Made by a program: the position numbers and the translations under genes
Origin: Alphaproteobacteria bacterium
GTDB lineage: Bacteria; Pseudomonadota; Alphaproteobacteria; Caulobacterales; Maricaulaceae
NCBI GenBank assembly: GCA_024742735.1
Contig: JANSXV010000002.1
Location: 496,001-560,000, forward strand
Reading direction: 5' to 3'
DNA: 64,000 nucleotides
Shown: positions 1 to 7,673 of the stretch, in pieces
How positions within the stretch are numbered: the stretch's first letter is position 1
Layout: every line of letters begins with the position of its first letter
The notes under the pieces: model-generated
What the model was told of the DNA's origin: nothing
Databases searched by the model: none
Seen by the model: only the letters and a program-made list of their open reading frames with translations

Positions 1-579
1 CCGATCCAGCCGGAAGGCTCCACCAAGGCCGGTCAGTTCATCCAGCTCTGCGACCAGTCCAATACGCCGATCGTCTTCCTGCAGAACACCACCGGCTACA
101 TGGTCGGCTCCAAGGCCGAGCGCGAAGGCGCGGTCAAGCACGGCTCCAAGATGATCCAGGCGGTCGCCAATGCGCGGGTTCCCAAGATCACCATCGTGCT
201 GGGCGGCAGCTTCGGGGCGGGAAACTACGGCATGTGCGGACGCGGCTTCGATCCCCGCTTCATCTTCGCCTGGCCGACCGCGCGAACCGCCGTCATGGGC
301 GGCGCCCAGGCGGCCAAGGTCATGGAGATCGTCACCCGCGCCAAGAACGCCCGGGCCGGCATCGAGACTGACGAGGGCGGCTTGCAAGCCATGTCCGACA
401 TGATCGAGCAGAGCCTGACCGAGCAGAGCCACGCCCTGTTCGGAACCGCGCGGCTCTGGGATGACGGCATCATCGATCCGCGCGACACGCGCTTCATCCT
501 GATCGAAGCCCTCAATATCTGCGCGGAAGCCGACGCGCGCACCCTGAAACCCAACACGTTCGGCGTGGCGCGGCTTTGA
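1..579 (+). CDS. Acyl-CoA carboxylase beta (carboxyltransferase) subunit, C-terminal part; geranyl-/3-methylcrotonyl-CoA carboxylase type
   Basis: The reading frame is open from base 1, so the N-terminal part lies outside the window; 192 residues remain. The protein transfers carboxyl groups from carboxybiotin to an acyl-CoA. Visible signatures are FLQNTTGYMVG and the oxyanion-hole loop GGSFGAGNYGMCGRG, both typical of the 3-methylcrotonyl-/geranyl-CoA carboxylase branch. The variant TAVMGGAQAAKVM reads more like AtuC than MccB as I remember those families. The next genes are acyl-CoA dehydrogenase, hydratase and biotinylated alpha subunit, which is the atuCDEF order. The exact substrate (geranyl-CoA, 3-methylcrotonyl-CoA or other) cannot be fixed from sequence alone. 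Confidence 0.88.
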   Translation, partial: PIQPEGSTKAGQFIQLCDQSNTPIVFLQNTTGYMVGSKAEREGAVKHGSKMIQAVANARVPKITIVLGGSFGAGNYGMCGRGFDPRFIFAWPTARTAVMGGAQAAKVMEIVTRAKNARAGIETDEGGLQAMSDMIEQSLTEQSHALFGTARLWDDGIIDPRDTRFILIEALNICAEADARTLKPNTFGVARL

Positions 580-601
580 TGGGATTATCGGATATCGCTT
601 T

Positions 602-836
602 TTCCTCCCCCGCTTGCGGGAGAGAGGCACGCCGAAGGGGCGGTGGGGGGATCGCTCCAGCCCTGGCGGCGACTGCATCCTGCCGCACCACCCCACCCCG
701 GCCCTCCCCTCAGGGAGGCCGCTGCGCACCGGCCTGCCAGGTCCGGATCAATCTAAAAGGTGCGAGCCACATCTTACCAATGATCGACGGCCACCGCCGC
801 TCCCCCTCCCCCTCGGGGGAGGGCCGGGGTGGGGGG
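602..836. repeat. GC-rich palindromic intergenic repeats, inverted pair
   Basis: The 287-bp gap between the carboxylase beta gene and the acyl-CoA dehydrogenase gene holds no convincing gene. It contains a unit at 691-718 (ACCCCGGCCCTCCCCT plus a partial self-complement), an opposite-orientation copy at 804-836 (GGGGGAGGGCCGGGGTGGGG), and a related hairpin at 603-628 built on CTCCCCCGCTTGCGGGAG. The same unit recurs at 2843-2993 and 11361-11494. Each arm can fold on itself. The short frames that cross it have repeat-derived, low-complexity translations. Confidence 0.85.
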
Positions 837-866
837 ATGCGCCCCCTCCAAGGAAAGGAGTGACCC

Positions 867-2042
867 ATGCAGTTCACCCCCGAGCACGAAGCCCTGCGCG
901 ACACGGTGGCGAAATTCGTCGCCAACGAGATCAATCCGTATGTGGATGAATGGGAGGCCGCCGGTCAGTTCCCGGCCCACGACCTGTTCAAGAAGATGGG
1001 CGATCTTGGCCTTCTGGGCCTGCGCTGGCCGGAGAAGTATGGCGGGGCGGGGCTGGACATGTCCTACGCCGCCGTCATGGCCGAGGAGCTGGGTCTCATC
1101 GATTGCGGCGCGGTGCCCATGGCGATCGGGGTTCACACCGACATGTGCACGCCGGCTCTGGCGCGCTTCGGTTCCGATGCGCTGTGCCAGGAGTTCCTCG
1201 CGCCCTCCATCGCTGGCGACTATGTGGGCTGTCTCGGCGTGTCAGAACCCGGCGGCGGGTCTGACGTGGCGGCGGTCAAAACCTTCGCGAAGTCCGATGG
1301 CGATGATTACGTCATCTCCGGCTCGAAGATGTGGATCACCAACGGGCTGCAGGCCGACTGGTGCTGCCTGCTCGCCAACACCAGCGAAGGCAAGCCCCAC
1401 GAGAACAAGTCCCTGATCATCGTGCCCATGGATACGCCGGGCATCGAGAAGCAGAAGATCCACAAGATCGGCATGCACGCCTCCGACACCGCGCAGCTTT
1501 TCTTTGACGAGGTGCGGGTGCCCAAGGCCAACCGGATCGGGGATGAAGGCGCGGGCTTCCTCTATCAGATGCTGCAGTTCCAGGAGGAGCGCATCTATGG
1601 CGCGGTGTCGTCGCTCAAGGCGCTGGACAAGCAGATCGACCTGACCATCGAGTACACCCGCGAGCGCAAGACTTTCGGCACGCCGCTGCTGGACAATCAG
1701 ACGATCCATTTCCGTCTGGCCGAGCTGCGCACCGAAGTCGAGCTGCTGCGCTCGCTGACCTATCGCTGCATCGAGGATTTCATCAACGGCAAGGACGTCA
1801 CCAAGCTGGCCTCCATGGCAAAGCTGAAGACGGGGCGTCTCAGCCGGGAGGTGTCCGACACCTGCCTGCAATACTGGGGCGGCATGGGCTATACCGCCGA
1901 CAATCCGATCAGCCGGGCTTTCCGCGACGGGCGCCTGATCTCCATCGGCGGCGGCGCGGACGAGATCATGCTGGGCATCATCGCCAAGCTGGAAGGCACG
2001 CTGCCCAAGCGCAAGCCGCAGGGCCCCGCCGGCAATGCCTGA
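867..2042 (+). CDS. Acyl-CoA dehydrogenase, AtuD/isovaleryl-CoA dehydrogenase-like
   Basis: A 391-residue FAD enzyme that introduces an alpha-beta double bond into an acyl-CoA. It has the usual N-terminal helical, middle beta and C-terminal helical domains, with the CLGVSEPGGGSD flavin/substrate motif near residues 124-135 and the QYWGGMGY segment near the C-terminus. At the position of the MCAD catalytic glutamate the sequence is IGGGADE (no Glu), as in isovaleryl-CoA dehydrogenases; Glu241 (QEER) sits where that branch keeps its base. This favours a 3-methyl-branched substrate. The start has a good AAGGAAAGGAG site. The gene overlaps the hydratase gene by 8 bp, so the two are probably co-translated. 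A citronellyl-CoA-like role is inferred from gene order. Confidence 0.9.
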   Translation: MQFTPEHEALRDTVAKFVANEINPYVDEWEAAGQFPAHDLFKKMGDLGLLGLRWPEKYGGAGLDMSYAAVMAEELGLIDCGAVPMAIGVHTDMCTPALARFGSDALCQEFLAPSIAGDYVGCLGVSEPGGGSDVAAVKTFAKSDGDDYVISGSKMWITNGLQADWCCLLANTSEGKPHENKSLIIVPMDTPGIEKQKIHKIGMHASDTAQLFFDEVRVPKANRIGDEGAGFLYQMLQFQEERIYGAVSSLKALDKQIDLTIEYTRERKTFGTPLLDNQTIHFRLAELRTEVELLRSLTYRCIEDFINGKDVTKLASMAKLKTGRLSREVSDTCLQYWGGMGYTADNPISRAFRDGRLISIGGGADEIMLGIIAKLEGTLPKRKPQGPAGNA

Positions 2043-2823
2043 CACGCTGCTCATCGAACGCCGGGCCGGGGTCAGCCATGTCACGCTGAACCGGCCGGAG
2101 AGCCGCAACGCCATGAGTCTGACCATGGTGGACGAGCTCATCGCGGCCCTGCGCGCCGCCGAAGAGGCCGGTGACCGGGCGATCGTTCTGCGCGGCGCCG
2201 GCGGGCATTTCTGCTCCGGCGGCGACATCAAGGACATGGGCGCGGCGCAAGGCGCGGAGACCGTCGCAGGTGTCGATCCCATCGCGAAGGTCAACGCCCG
2301 GTTCGGCGAATTGTGCGCGGCTTACGCCTCCACCGGTCTGCCGGTCGTGGCGGTGGTTGAGGGCGCGGTCATGGGCGGCGGCTTCGGCCTGGCCTGCGTG
2401 GCCGATCTGGTGATCGCTTCGCAGACCGCCGTGTTCCGATTGCCTGAGACGGGGCTGGGTCTGGTTCCCGCCCAGATCGCGCCGTTCCTGGTCGAGCGGC
2501 TGGGCTTTTCCGAAGCCAAGCGCCTGGCGGTCACCGGCGGCAAGATTGATGCGAGCGAGGCGCTGAAGCTGCGCCTGGTTCACGATGTTCAGGCTACGGA
2601 GAAACTCGATGAGGCGCTGGACGCGGCGCTCGCCCAGATCCGCAAAGGCGCGCCGGAGGCCATCGCCGCCACCAAGGTTCTGATCCGCCGCGCGCGGCTG
2701 GAAGATCCAGCCTCGCTCGTCGATGACGCGGCCGCAGTCTTTGCGAAAGCTGCCCGCGGCCCTGAGGGCGCGGAAGGCATGACGGCGTTCCTGGAAAAGC
2801 GGCCTGCGAAATGGGTGGGGTGA
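2035..2823 (+). CDS. Enoyl-CoA hydratase/isomerase, methylglutaconyl-/isohexenylglutaconyl-CoA hydratase-like
   Basis: A 262-residue crotonase-fold protein of normal family length. The oxyanion-hole segments GGHFCSGGDIKDM and GAVMGGGFGLA are present. In the second, a glycine replaces the first catalytic glutamate of classical enoyl-CoA hydratase, a change also seen in the methylglutaconyl-CoA hydratase branch; the second glutamate is kept in RLPETGLGLVP. In an Atu/Liu-type pathway this enzyme hydrates the product of the carboxylase encoded by its neighbours. It starts inside the end of the dehydrogenase gene. A role in the same pathway is likely; the true substrate is unknown. Confidence 0.88.
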   Translation: MPDTLLIERRAGVSHVTLNRPESRNAMSLTMVDELIAALRAAEEAGDRAIVLRGAGGHFCSGGDIKDMGAAQGAETVAGVDPIAKVNARFGELCAAYASTGLPVVAVVEGAVMGGGFGLACVADLVIASQTAVFRLPETGLGLVPAQIAPFLVERLGFSEAKRLAVTGGKIDASEALKLRLVHDVQATEKLDEALDAALAQIRKGAPEAIAATKVLIRRARLEDPASLVDDAAAVFAKAARGPEGAEGMTAFLEKRPAKWVG

Positions 2824-2842
2824 TGGACGGTCTCGCGCAATA

Positions 2843-2993
2843 CCCCACCCCGGCCCTCCCCTCAAGGGGAGGGAGGGGTGTCCAACCGCCGGAGGCTTCT
2901 CGTTCGATCCACCGATGCGGGCCGCTTGATTGTCAGTCCGCCGACGGCGCCGTCTCGTCCCCCTCCCCCTCGGGGGAGGGCCGGGGTGGGGGG
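2843..2993. repeat. GC-rich palindromic intergenic repeats, inverted pair
   Basis: Two copies of the same GC-rich unit as at 691-836, in opposite orientations: 2843-2880 (CCCCACCCCGGCCCTCCCCT plus its complement) and 2959-2993 (CCTCGGGGGAGGGCCGGGG). They fill the 175-bp gap between the hydratase and carboxylase alpha genes. The right copy ends six bases before the ATG at 2999, so its G-run serves as the only visible ribosome binding sequence for that gene. The DNA between the arms is not similar to that between the arms of the other pairs. Confidence 0.85.
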
Positions 2994-2998
2994 CGGCT

Positions 2999-4975
2999 AT
3001 GAACCTGCGCCCCTTCAAATCCATCCTCGTCGCCAATCGCGGGGAGATCGCGCTTCGGGTGATCGAGACCGCCAGGTCTCGCGGGCTGACGGCCATCGCG
3101 GTCCATTCCGATGCCGACGCGGACATGCCGTTCGTGCGCGCCGCGGACAAGTCGGTCTGCCTCGGGCCTGCGCCGGCTGCGCAGAGCTATCTGGATGCTC
3201 ACAAGGTCCTGGACGCGGCCAGGCGCACGGGCGCCGAGGCGATCCATCCCGGCTATGGCTTCCTGTCGGAGAACGCCGCCTTCGCCCGGGCGGTGATCGA
3301 AGCGGGTCTGGTCTGGATCGGTCCGCCGCCGCAGGCCATCGAGACCATGGGCGACAAGGCGAAGGCCAAGGCGCTGATGCTGGACGCTGACGTGCCGTGC
3401 CTTCCCGGCTGGCAGGGCGAGGATCAGTCAGCGGAGAACCTCAAGGCACAGGCGGACCAGATCGGCTATCCCTTGCTGATCAAGGCGGTCGCCGGTGGCG
3501 GCGGGCGCGGCATGCGGGTGGTGCGTTCGGGCGCAGAGTTTGAAGAGGCGCTGGCCTCCGCGCGACGCGAGGCGAAGTCGGCCTTCGGCGATGACGCGGT
3601 GCTGCTGGAAAAATTCGTCGAGCGCTGCCGCCATGTGGAGATCCAGGTCTTCGCCGATGGTCACGGGACCACCATCCACCTGGGCGAGCGGGACTGTTCG
3701 GCCCAGCGCCGCCGCCAGAAGGTGATCGAGGAAGCGCCCTCGCCGGCGCTCGACATGAAGCTGCGAGCGCGCATGGGCGTCGACGCGGTTCGGGCGGCGC
3801 AGGCCGTGGGCTATGTGGGCGCCGGGACGGTGGAGTTCCTGCTGGACGATGACGGCGCCTACTATTTCCTCGAGATGAATACCCGCCTGCAGGTGGAACA
3901 TCCGGTCACGGAGGAAGTCACAGGCGAGCCGCTGATCTGGATGCAGCTTGAGGCAGCCATGGGCGCCCCGCTCCAGCTCAAGCAGGAGGACGTCTACTGG
4001 CGTGGCCACGCCATCGAGGCGCGCCTCTACGCCGAAGATCCCGACAACGATTTCGCGCCCCAGTTCGGGACCGTCGCGGACTTCGATCTGGCGGCTCCGA
4101 ATTATCGCGAGCGCATCGATCATGGCGTGGAGAGCGGCGACGTCATCGGGACCGATTACGACGCCATGGTCGCCAAGTTCATCGCCTGGGCGGAAACCCG
4201 CGAGGAGGCGATCGACCGCCTGCGCGACAGCCTGAAAGCCAGGCCGTTGCTGGGCGTGAAGACCAATCGCGACTTCCTTCTGCGCCTGCTGGACAGCGAG
4301 ACTTTCCGCAAGGGCGAGGTGACGACGGACGATCTGGACCAGTGGGCGGCGGACAAGACCGGGCCGTTCGCGCCGCGCACAAGTGCGGACGAGGCGGTCA
4401 TCCTGGCCGTGCTGATGATGGCGCGCGCGCCGGCGGGCGTCATGCGTTCAGCCTCGGTCAGGGCGTTCGAGCTGAACCTTGAGATCGACGGTGAGCTGCA
4501 GATCGTTCCGGTGCGCCAGAGCGGACCGGACGCCGTGACGGTGGCGCTGGCCGACCGCGAGGCGGAGGCGGTCAATCTGGGTCTGGACGGCTCGAAGGTG
4601 ACCTGGCGCCTGGACGGCGTGGCGCGCCGGGATCGGGCGATCCAGGCCGCCGACGGCGCCTGGTGGGTCAGCGTGGACGAGACGCTCGCCTGCATTCGCG
4701 AAGCTTCGCCCGGGGCTGATGACGCAGGCGCTGATCCGTCAAAGGTCGTCGCGCCGGTCTCCGGCGCGGTGGCGGCGGTGAATGTGAAGCCGGGCGATGC
4801 GGTGAAGGCCGGCGACGTGGTCGCCGTCATGGAAGCCATGAAGATGGAGATGCGCCTGACAGCCGGGGCCGATGGAACGGTCGCGGCCGTCAATGTCCAG
4901 GCGGGCGGTCAGGCGCCGGGCGGATTTGTGCTGATCGAACTTGATTTGGGAAGCGAGGATCAGGCTCATGGATAA
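2999..4975 (+). CDS. Acyl-CoA carboxylase alpha subunit (biotin carboxylase plus biotin carrier), AtuF/MccA-like
   Basis: A 658-residue protein that carboxylates its own biotin using ATP and bicarbonate and works with the beta subunit encoded at the left edge. The biotin carboxylase part covers about residues 1-450 (SILVANRGEIALRVI at the start, ATP-grasp GGGGRGMRVV, LEMNTRLQVEHPVTE). The biotin carrier domain is at the C-terminus with biotinylated Lys615 in VMEAMKMEM. ATG 2999 is chosen because homology begins at once there; upstream codons are translated repeat. The gene overlaps the next by 8 bp. It could belong to a methylcrotonyl- or geranyl-CoA carboxylase; gene order favours the latter. 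Confidence 0.92.
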   Translation: MNLRPFKSILVANRGEIALRVIETARSRGLTAIAVHSDADADMPFVRAADKSVCLGPAPAAQSYLDAHKVLDAARRTGAEAIHPGYGFLSENAAFARAVIEAGLVWIGPPPQAIETMGDKAKAKALMLDADVPCLPGWQGEDQSAENLKAQADQIGYPLLIKAVAGGGGRGMRVVRSGAEFEEALASARREAKSAFGDDAVLLEKFVERCRHVEIQVFADGHGTTIHLGERDCSAQRRRQKVIEEAPSPALDMKLRARMGVDAVRAAQAVGYVGAGTVEFLLDDDGAYYFLEMNTRLQVEHPVTEEVTGEPLIWMQLEAAMGAPLQLKQEDVYWRGHAIEARLYAEDPDNDFAPQFGTVADFDLAAPNYRERIDHGVESGDVIGTDYDAMVAKFIAWAETREEAIDRLRDSLKARPLLGVKTNRDFLLRLLDSETFRKGEVTTDDLDQWAADKTGPFAPRTSADEAVILAVLMMARAPAGVMRSASVRAFELNLEIDGELQIVPVRQSGPDAVTVALADREAEAVNLGLDGSKVTWRLDGVARRDRAIQAADGAWWVSVDETLACIREASPGADDAGADPSKVVAPVSGAVAAVNVKPGDAVKAGDVVAVMEAMKMEMRLTAGADGTVAAVNVQAGGQAPGGFVLIELDLGSEDQAHG

Positions 4976-5828
4976 GGCGGTGCTCACCTGCGCGCTCAAC
5001 GGCGTGCTGACGAACCCGAAGACCCATCCCGTCCCGGTCACGCCGGAAGAGATGGCGAGAAGCGCGCGCGAGGCCTTCGACGCCGGCGCCAGCGTCATGC
5101 ATGTCCACTACCGAATGCAGGAGCCGGATCACGGCGGCTTTCCCAGCTGGGACCCGGACGTGGCCGGCGCCATCGTGGAGGCGATCCGCGACGCCTGTCC
5201 CGGCGTCATCATCAACTCCACCACAGGCGTGGTGGGCCGGGACGTCTCCGGACCTGTGGCGTGTGTGAAGCGGGTGAAGCCGGAGATCGCCGCGTGCAAC
5301 GCCGGCTCGCTGAACTATCTCAAACTCAGAAGCAATGGCGACTGGGCCTGGCCGCCGATGATGTTCGACAATCCGGTGGAGAAGATCCAGGAGATGATCG
5401 ACGCCATGAACGAGGTCGGCGCGCACCCGGAGTTCGAATGCTTCGACGTGGGCATCGTGCGCTGCGTGAACATGTATATCGAGAACGGCATGGCGCCGGC
5501 GGCCCACTACAATTTCGTCATGGGCGTGGCCTCGGGCATGCCGGTGGACGCCACCCTTCTGGAGCTTCTGCTGGGCTACAAGCGTGAGGGCGATCCCTGG
5601 CAGACGACGCTGATCGGCCGTCAGGAAATCTGGCCGGTCCATCAGCGCACCGCGGAGCTGGGCGGCATGCTGCGCACGGGCCTGGAAGACACGTTTTATC
5701 TACCCGACGGGGAACGCGCGTCGGGCAATGGCCAGCTTATCGAAGCGCTGGCGGCCTGCGCCCACAGGGCCGGGCGCGAGGTGGCGTCGCCGGACGAGGC
5801 GCGCGCGATCATGGGATTGGCGCATTAG
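4968..5828 (+). CDS. Beta-keto acid cleavage enzyme (BKACE, DUF849 family)
   Basis: A 286-residue TIM-barrel zinc enzyme of the 3-keto-5-aminohexanoate cleavage family, which converts a beta-keto acid plus acetyl-CoA into acetoacetate and a new acyl-CoA. Metal ligands His45 and His47 are visible in HVHYR, and Glu240 lies in the conserved RTGLED motif. The short start at 4968 (MDKAVLTCALNG) matches the family; an upstream TTG at 4941 would add nine residues and overlap the previous gene further. It sits inside the carboxylase cluster where Atu/Liu pathways would need an HMG-CoA-lyase-type enzyme, and no such lyase is seen in the window. The substrate is unknown. Confidence 0.9.
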   Translation: MDKAVLTCALNGVLTNPKTHPVPVTPEEMARSAREAFDAGASVMHVHYRMQEPDHGGFPSWDPDVAGAIVEAIRDACPGVIINSTTGVVGRDVSGPVACVKRVKPEIAACNAGSLNYLKLRSNGDWAWPPMMFDNPVEKIQEMIDAMNEVGAHPEFECFDVGIVRCVNMYIENGMAPAAHYNFVMGVASGMPVDATLLELLLGYKREGDPWQTTLIGRQEIWPVHQRTAELGGMLRTGLEDTFYLPDGERASGNGQLIEALAACAHRAGREVASPDEARAIMGLAH

Positions 5829-5843
5829 GGGAGGAGACCCGAC

Positions 5844-7673
5844 ATGGAGGCGACCGCCAGCGACTTGCCAAGGCTTGGGCCGGACCAGCTGTTTCCGTCC
5901 ACGCCGGCGAGACTGTTGCACCAGGCTGAGACCCGCGGGTCTGCGGCGGCCTATTGCGTCCATGACGGGTCAGGCTGGAAAGCCACGAGCTGGGCGGACT
6001 ACGCCGCGGACGTGAAGAAGGCTGCCCGCGCGCTGGTGGCGCTGGGCGTGAAGCCGGACGAGACCGTGGCGATCCTGGGCTTCAACCGGCCTGAATGGAC
6101 CACCATGGCCATCGCCGCGATGATGACCGCGGCCCGTCCCGCCGGGGTCTACTGGACCAGCGCCCCGCCGGAGATCGCCTACATCCTCCAGCACTCCGAA
6201 GCCCCGGTCTATCTGGTGGAGACTGAAGAGCACGTGGAGCAGGCCCTGAAGCTCAAGGCCGAATGCCCGGCGTTGGAGCACATCATCGTCATGGAAGGCT
6301 CGGCCGGGGATCATCCCGACGTTCTGTCCTGGAGCCAGTTCCTGTCGCTCGGCGTCAGCGATCATGAGGACGCGGTGTCTGAACGCCTGCGCGCCATCAA
6401 CGAGCAGACCATCGGCACGCTGATCTACACCTCCGGCACGACCGGGCCGCCCAAGGCGGTCATGCTGACCCACGGCAATCTGGCGTGGTCGTCCTCCATG
6501 CTGTGCGAAATGTTCGACTCCCGGCCCGGCGACCGGACCCTGTCCTACCTGCCCATCGCACACGTGGCCGAGCAGCAGTCGAGCGTCCACAACCACTGCA
6601 CCTCCGGGGCGACCATGTATTTCGCCCGCTCCATGGAGCAGCTGGCCGAGGACCTGCAGAGCTGCAAGCCGACCGTGTTCTTCGGCGTGCCCCGGGTCTG
6701 GGAGAAGATGCACGAGACGCTGCGCTCGCGGCTGTCAGAGGCGACCGGGACCAAGGCGAAACTCGCCGCTTGGGCCATGAAGACCTCGAAGGAGTGGCAT
6801 CGCCTGACCATGGACGGCAGGAGCCCGGGGCCGCTCCTGAACCTGCAGAAATCCCTCGCAGACGCCCTGGTGCTGAAGAAGATCAAGGCCGCGCTGGGGC
6901 TGGACGAGTCCCGCCTGCTGATCTCGGGCGCGGCGCCGATCTCCCAGGAGGTGTTGTGGTTCTTCGCCGGGCTCGATCTGGTCCTCTATGAAGGCTACGG
7001 CCAGTCCGAGACCAGTGCGCCGACCGCCTTCTCCCGGCCCGGCGCAGTGCGTTTCGGCTCGGTCGGCAAGATGATCCCGCACATGGAGGCGCGCATCTCT
7101 GAAGAGGGCGAGCTACAGGTGCGCGGGGCGAACGTCTTCGCCGGCTACATGAAGAACAACGAGGCGACCGAGAACACCTTCACCCGCGACGGCTGGATGA
7201 AGACCGGCGACGTGGTGCGCATGGACGAGGACGGCTTCGTCTACATCACAGGGCGGATCAAGGACATCATCATCACCTCGGGCGGCAAGAACATCACGCC
7301 GGCCAATCTGGAAACCGACCTGATGAACGCACCCCTGATCGAACATGCGGTCGTTGTGGGCGATGCCCGGCCCTATCTGACCGCGCTGGTGACCCTGTCG
7401 CCGGATGCGCTGGCCGACTGGTGTGCGAAGTCCGGGGTCTCGCCGGACGAGGCGCGCGAAAGCGAGGCGCTGCTCGCTGAGATCCAGACGGCGGTCGACA
7501 AGGTCAACGCCGACTACGCCCGGGTTGAGAACATCCGCAAATTCCGCGTCCTTAAACAGTCTCTTAGTGTTGAGAACGGGGAGCTGACGCCGACGCTGAA
7601 GGTTCGTCGTAACGTGGTGACCGATCGCAACAAGGCGCTGGTGGACGAGATGTATGCCAAGTCCGACGACTGA
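5844..7673 (+). CDS. Long-chain acyl-CoA synthetase (AMP-binding, FadD15-like)
   Basis: A 609-residue adenylate-forming enzyme that activates a carboxylic acid with ATP and CoA. The P-loop TLIYTSGTTGPPKAVML, the YEGYGQSET motif, the KTGDV motif and the C-terminal hinge GRIKDIIITSGGKN are all intact. Its length and sequence suit the long-chain FadD15-like branch. A GGGGAGGAG ribosome site stands before ATG 5844. In this cluster it plausibly supplies the acyl-CoA substrate to the dehydrogenase and carboxylase, as AtuH is thought to do. The gene overlaps the monooxygenase gene by 20 bp. Confidence 0.92.
   Translation: MEATASDLPRLGPDQLFPSTPARLLHQAETRGSAAAYCVHDGSGWKATSWADYAADVKKAARALVALGVKPDETVAILGFNRPEWTTMAIAAMMTAARPAGVYWTSAPPEIAYILQHSEAPVYLVETEEHVEQALKLKAECPALEHIIVMEGSAGDHPDVLSWSQFLSLGVSDHEDAVSERLRAINEQTIGTLIYTSGTTGPPKAVMLTHGNLAWSSSMLCEMFDSRPGDRTLSYLPIAHVAEQQSSVHNHCTSGATMYFARSMEQLAEDLQSCKPTVFFGVPRVWEKMHETLRSRLSEATGTKAKLAAWAMKTSKEWHRLTMDGRSPGPLLNLQKSLADALVLKKIKAALGLDESRLLISGAAPISQEVLWFFAGLDLVLYEGYGQSETSAPTAFSRPGAVRFGSVGKMIPHMEARISEEGELQVRGANVFAGYMKNNEATENTFTRDGWMKTGDVVRMDEDGFVYITGRIKDIIITSGGKNITPANLETDLMNAPLIEHAVVVGDARPYLTALVTLSPDALADWCAKSGVSPDEARESEALLAEIQTAVDKVNADYARVENIRKFRVLKQSLSVENGELTPTLKVRRNVVTDRNKALVDEMYAKSDD

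Noticed and set aside
580-949. Short frames of about 95-111 codons across the gap after the carboxylase beta gene
   Set aside because: Their translations are the GC-rich repeat itself (Pro/Gly/Arg-rich), they overlap the dehydrogenase gene and have no ribosome sites.
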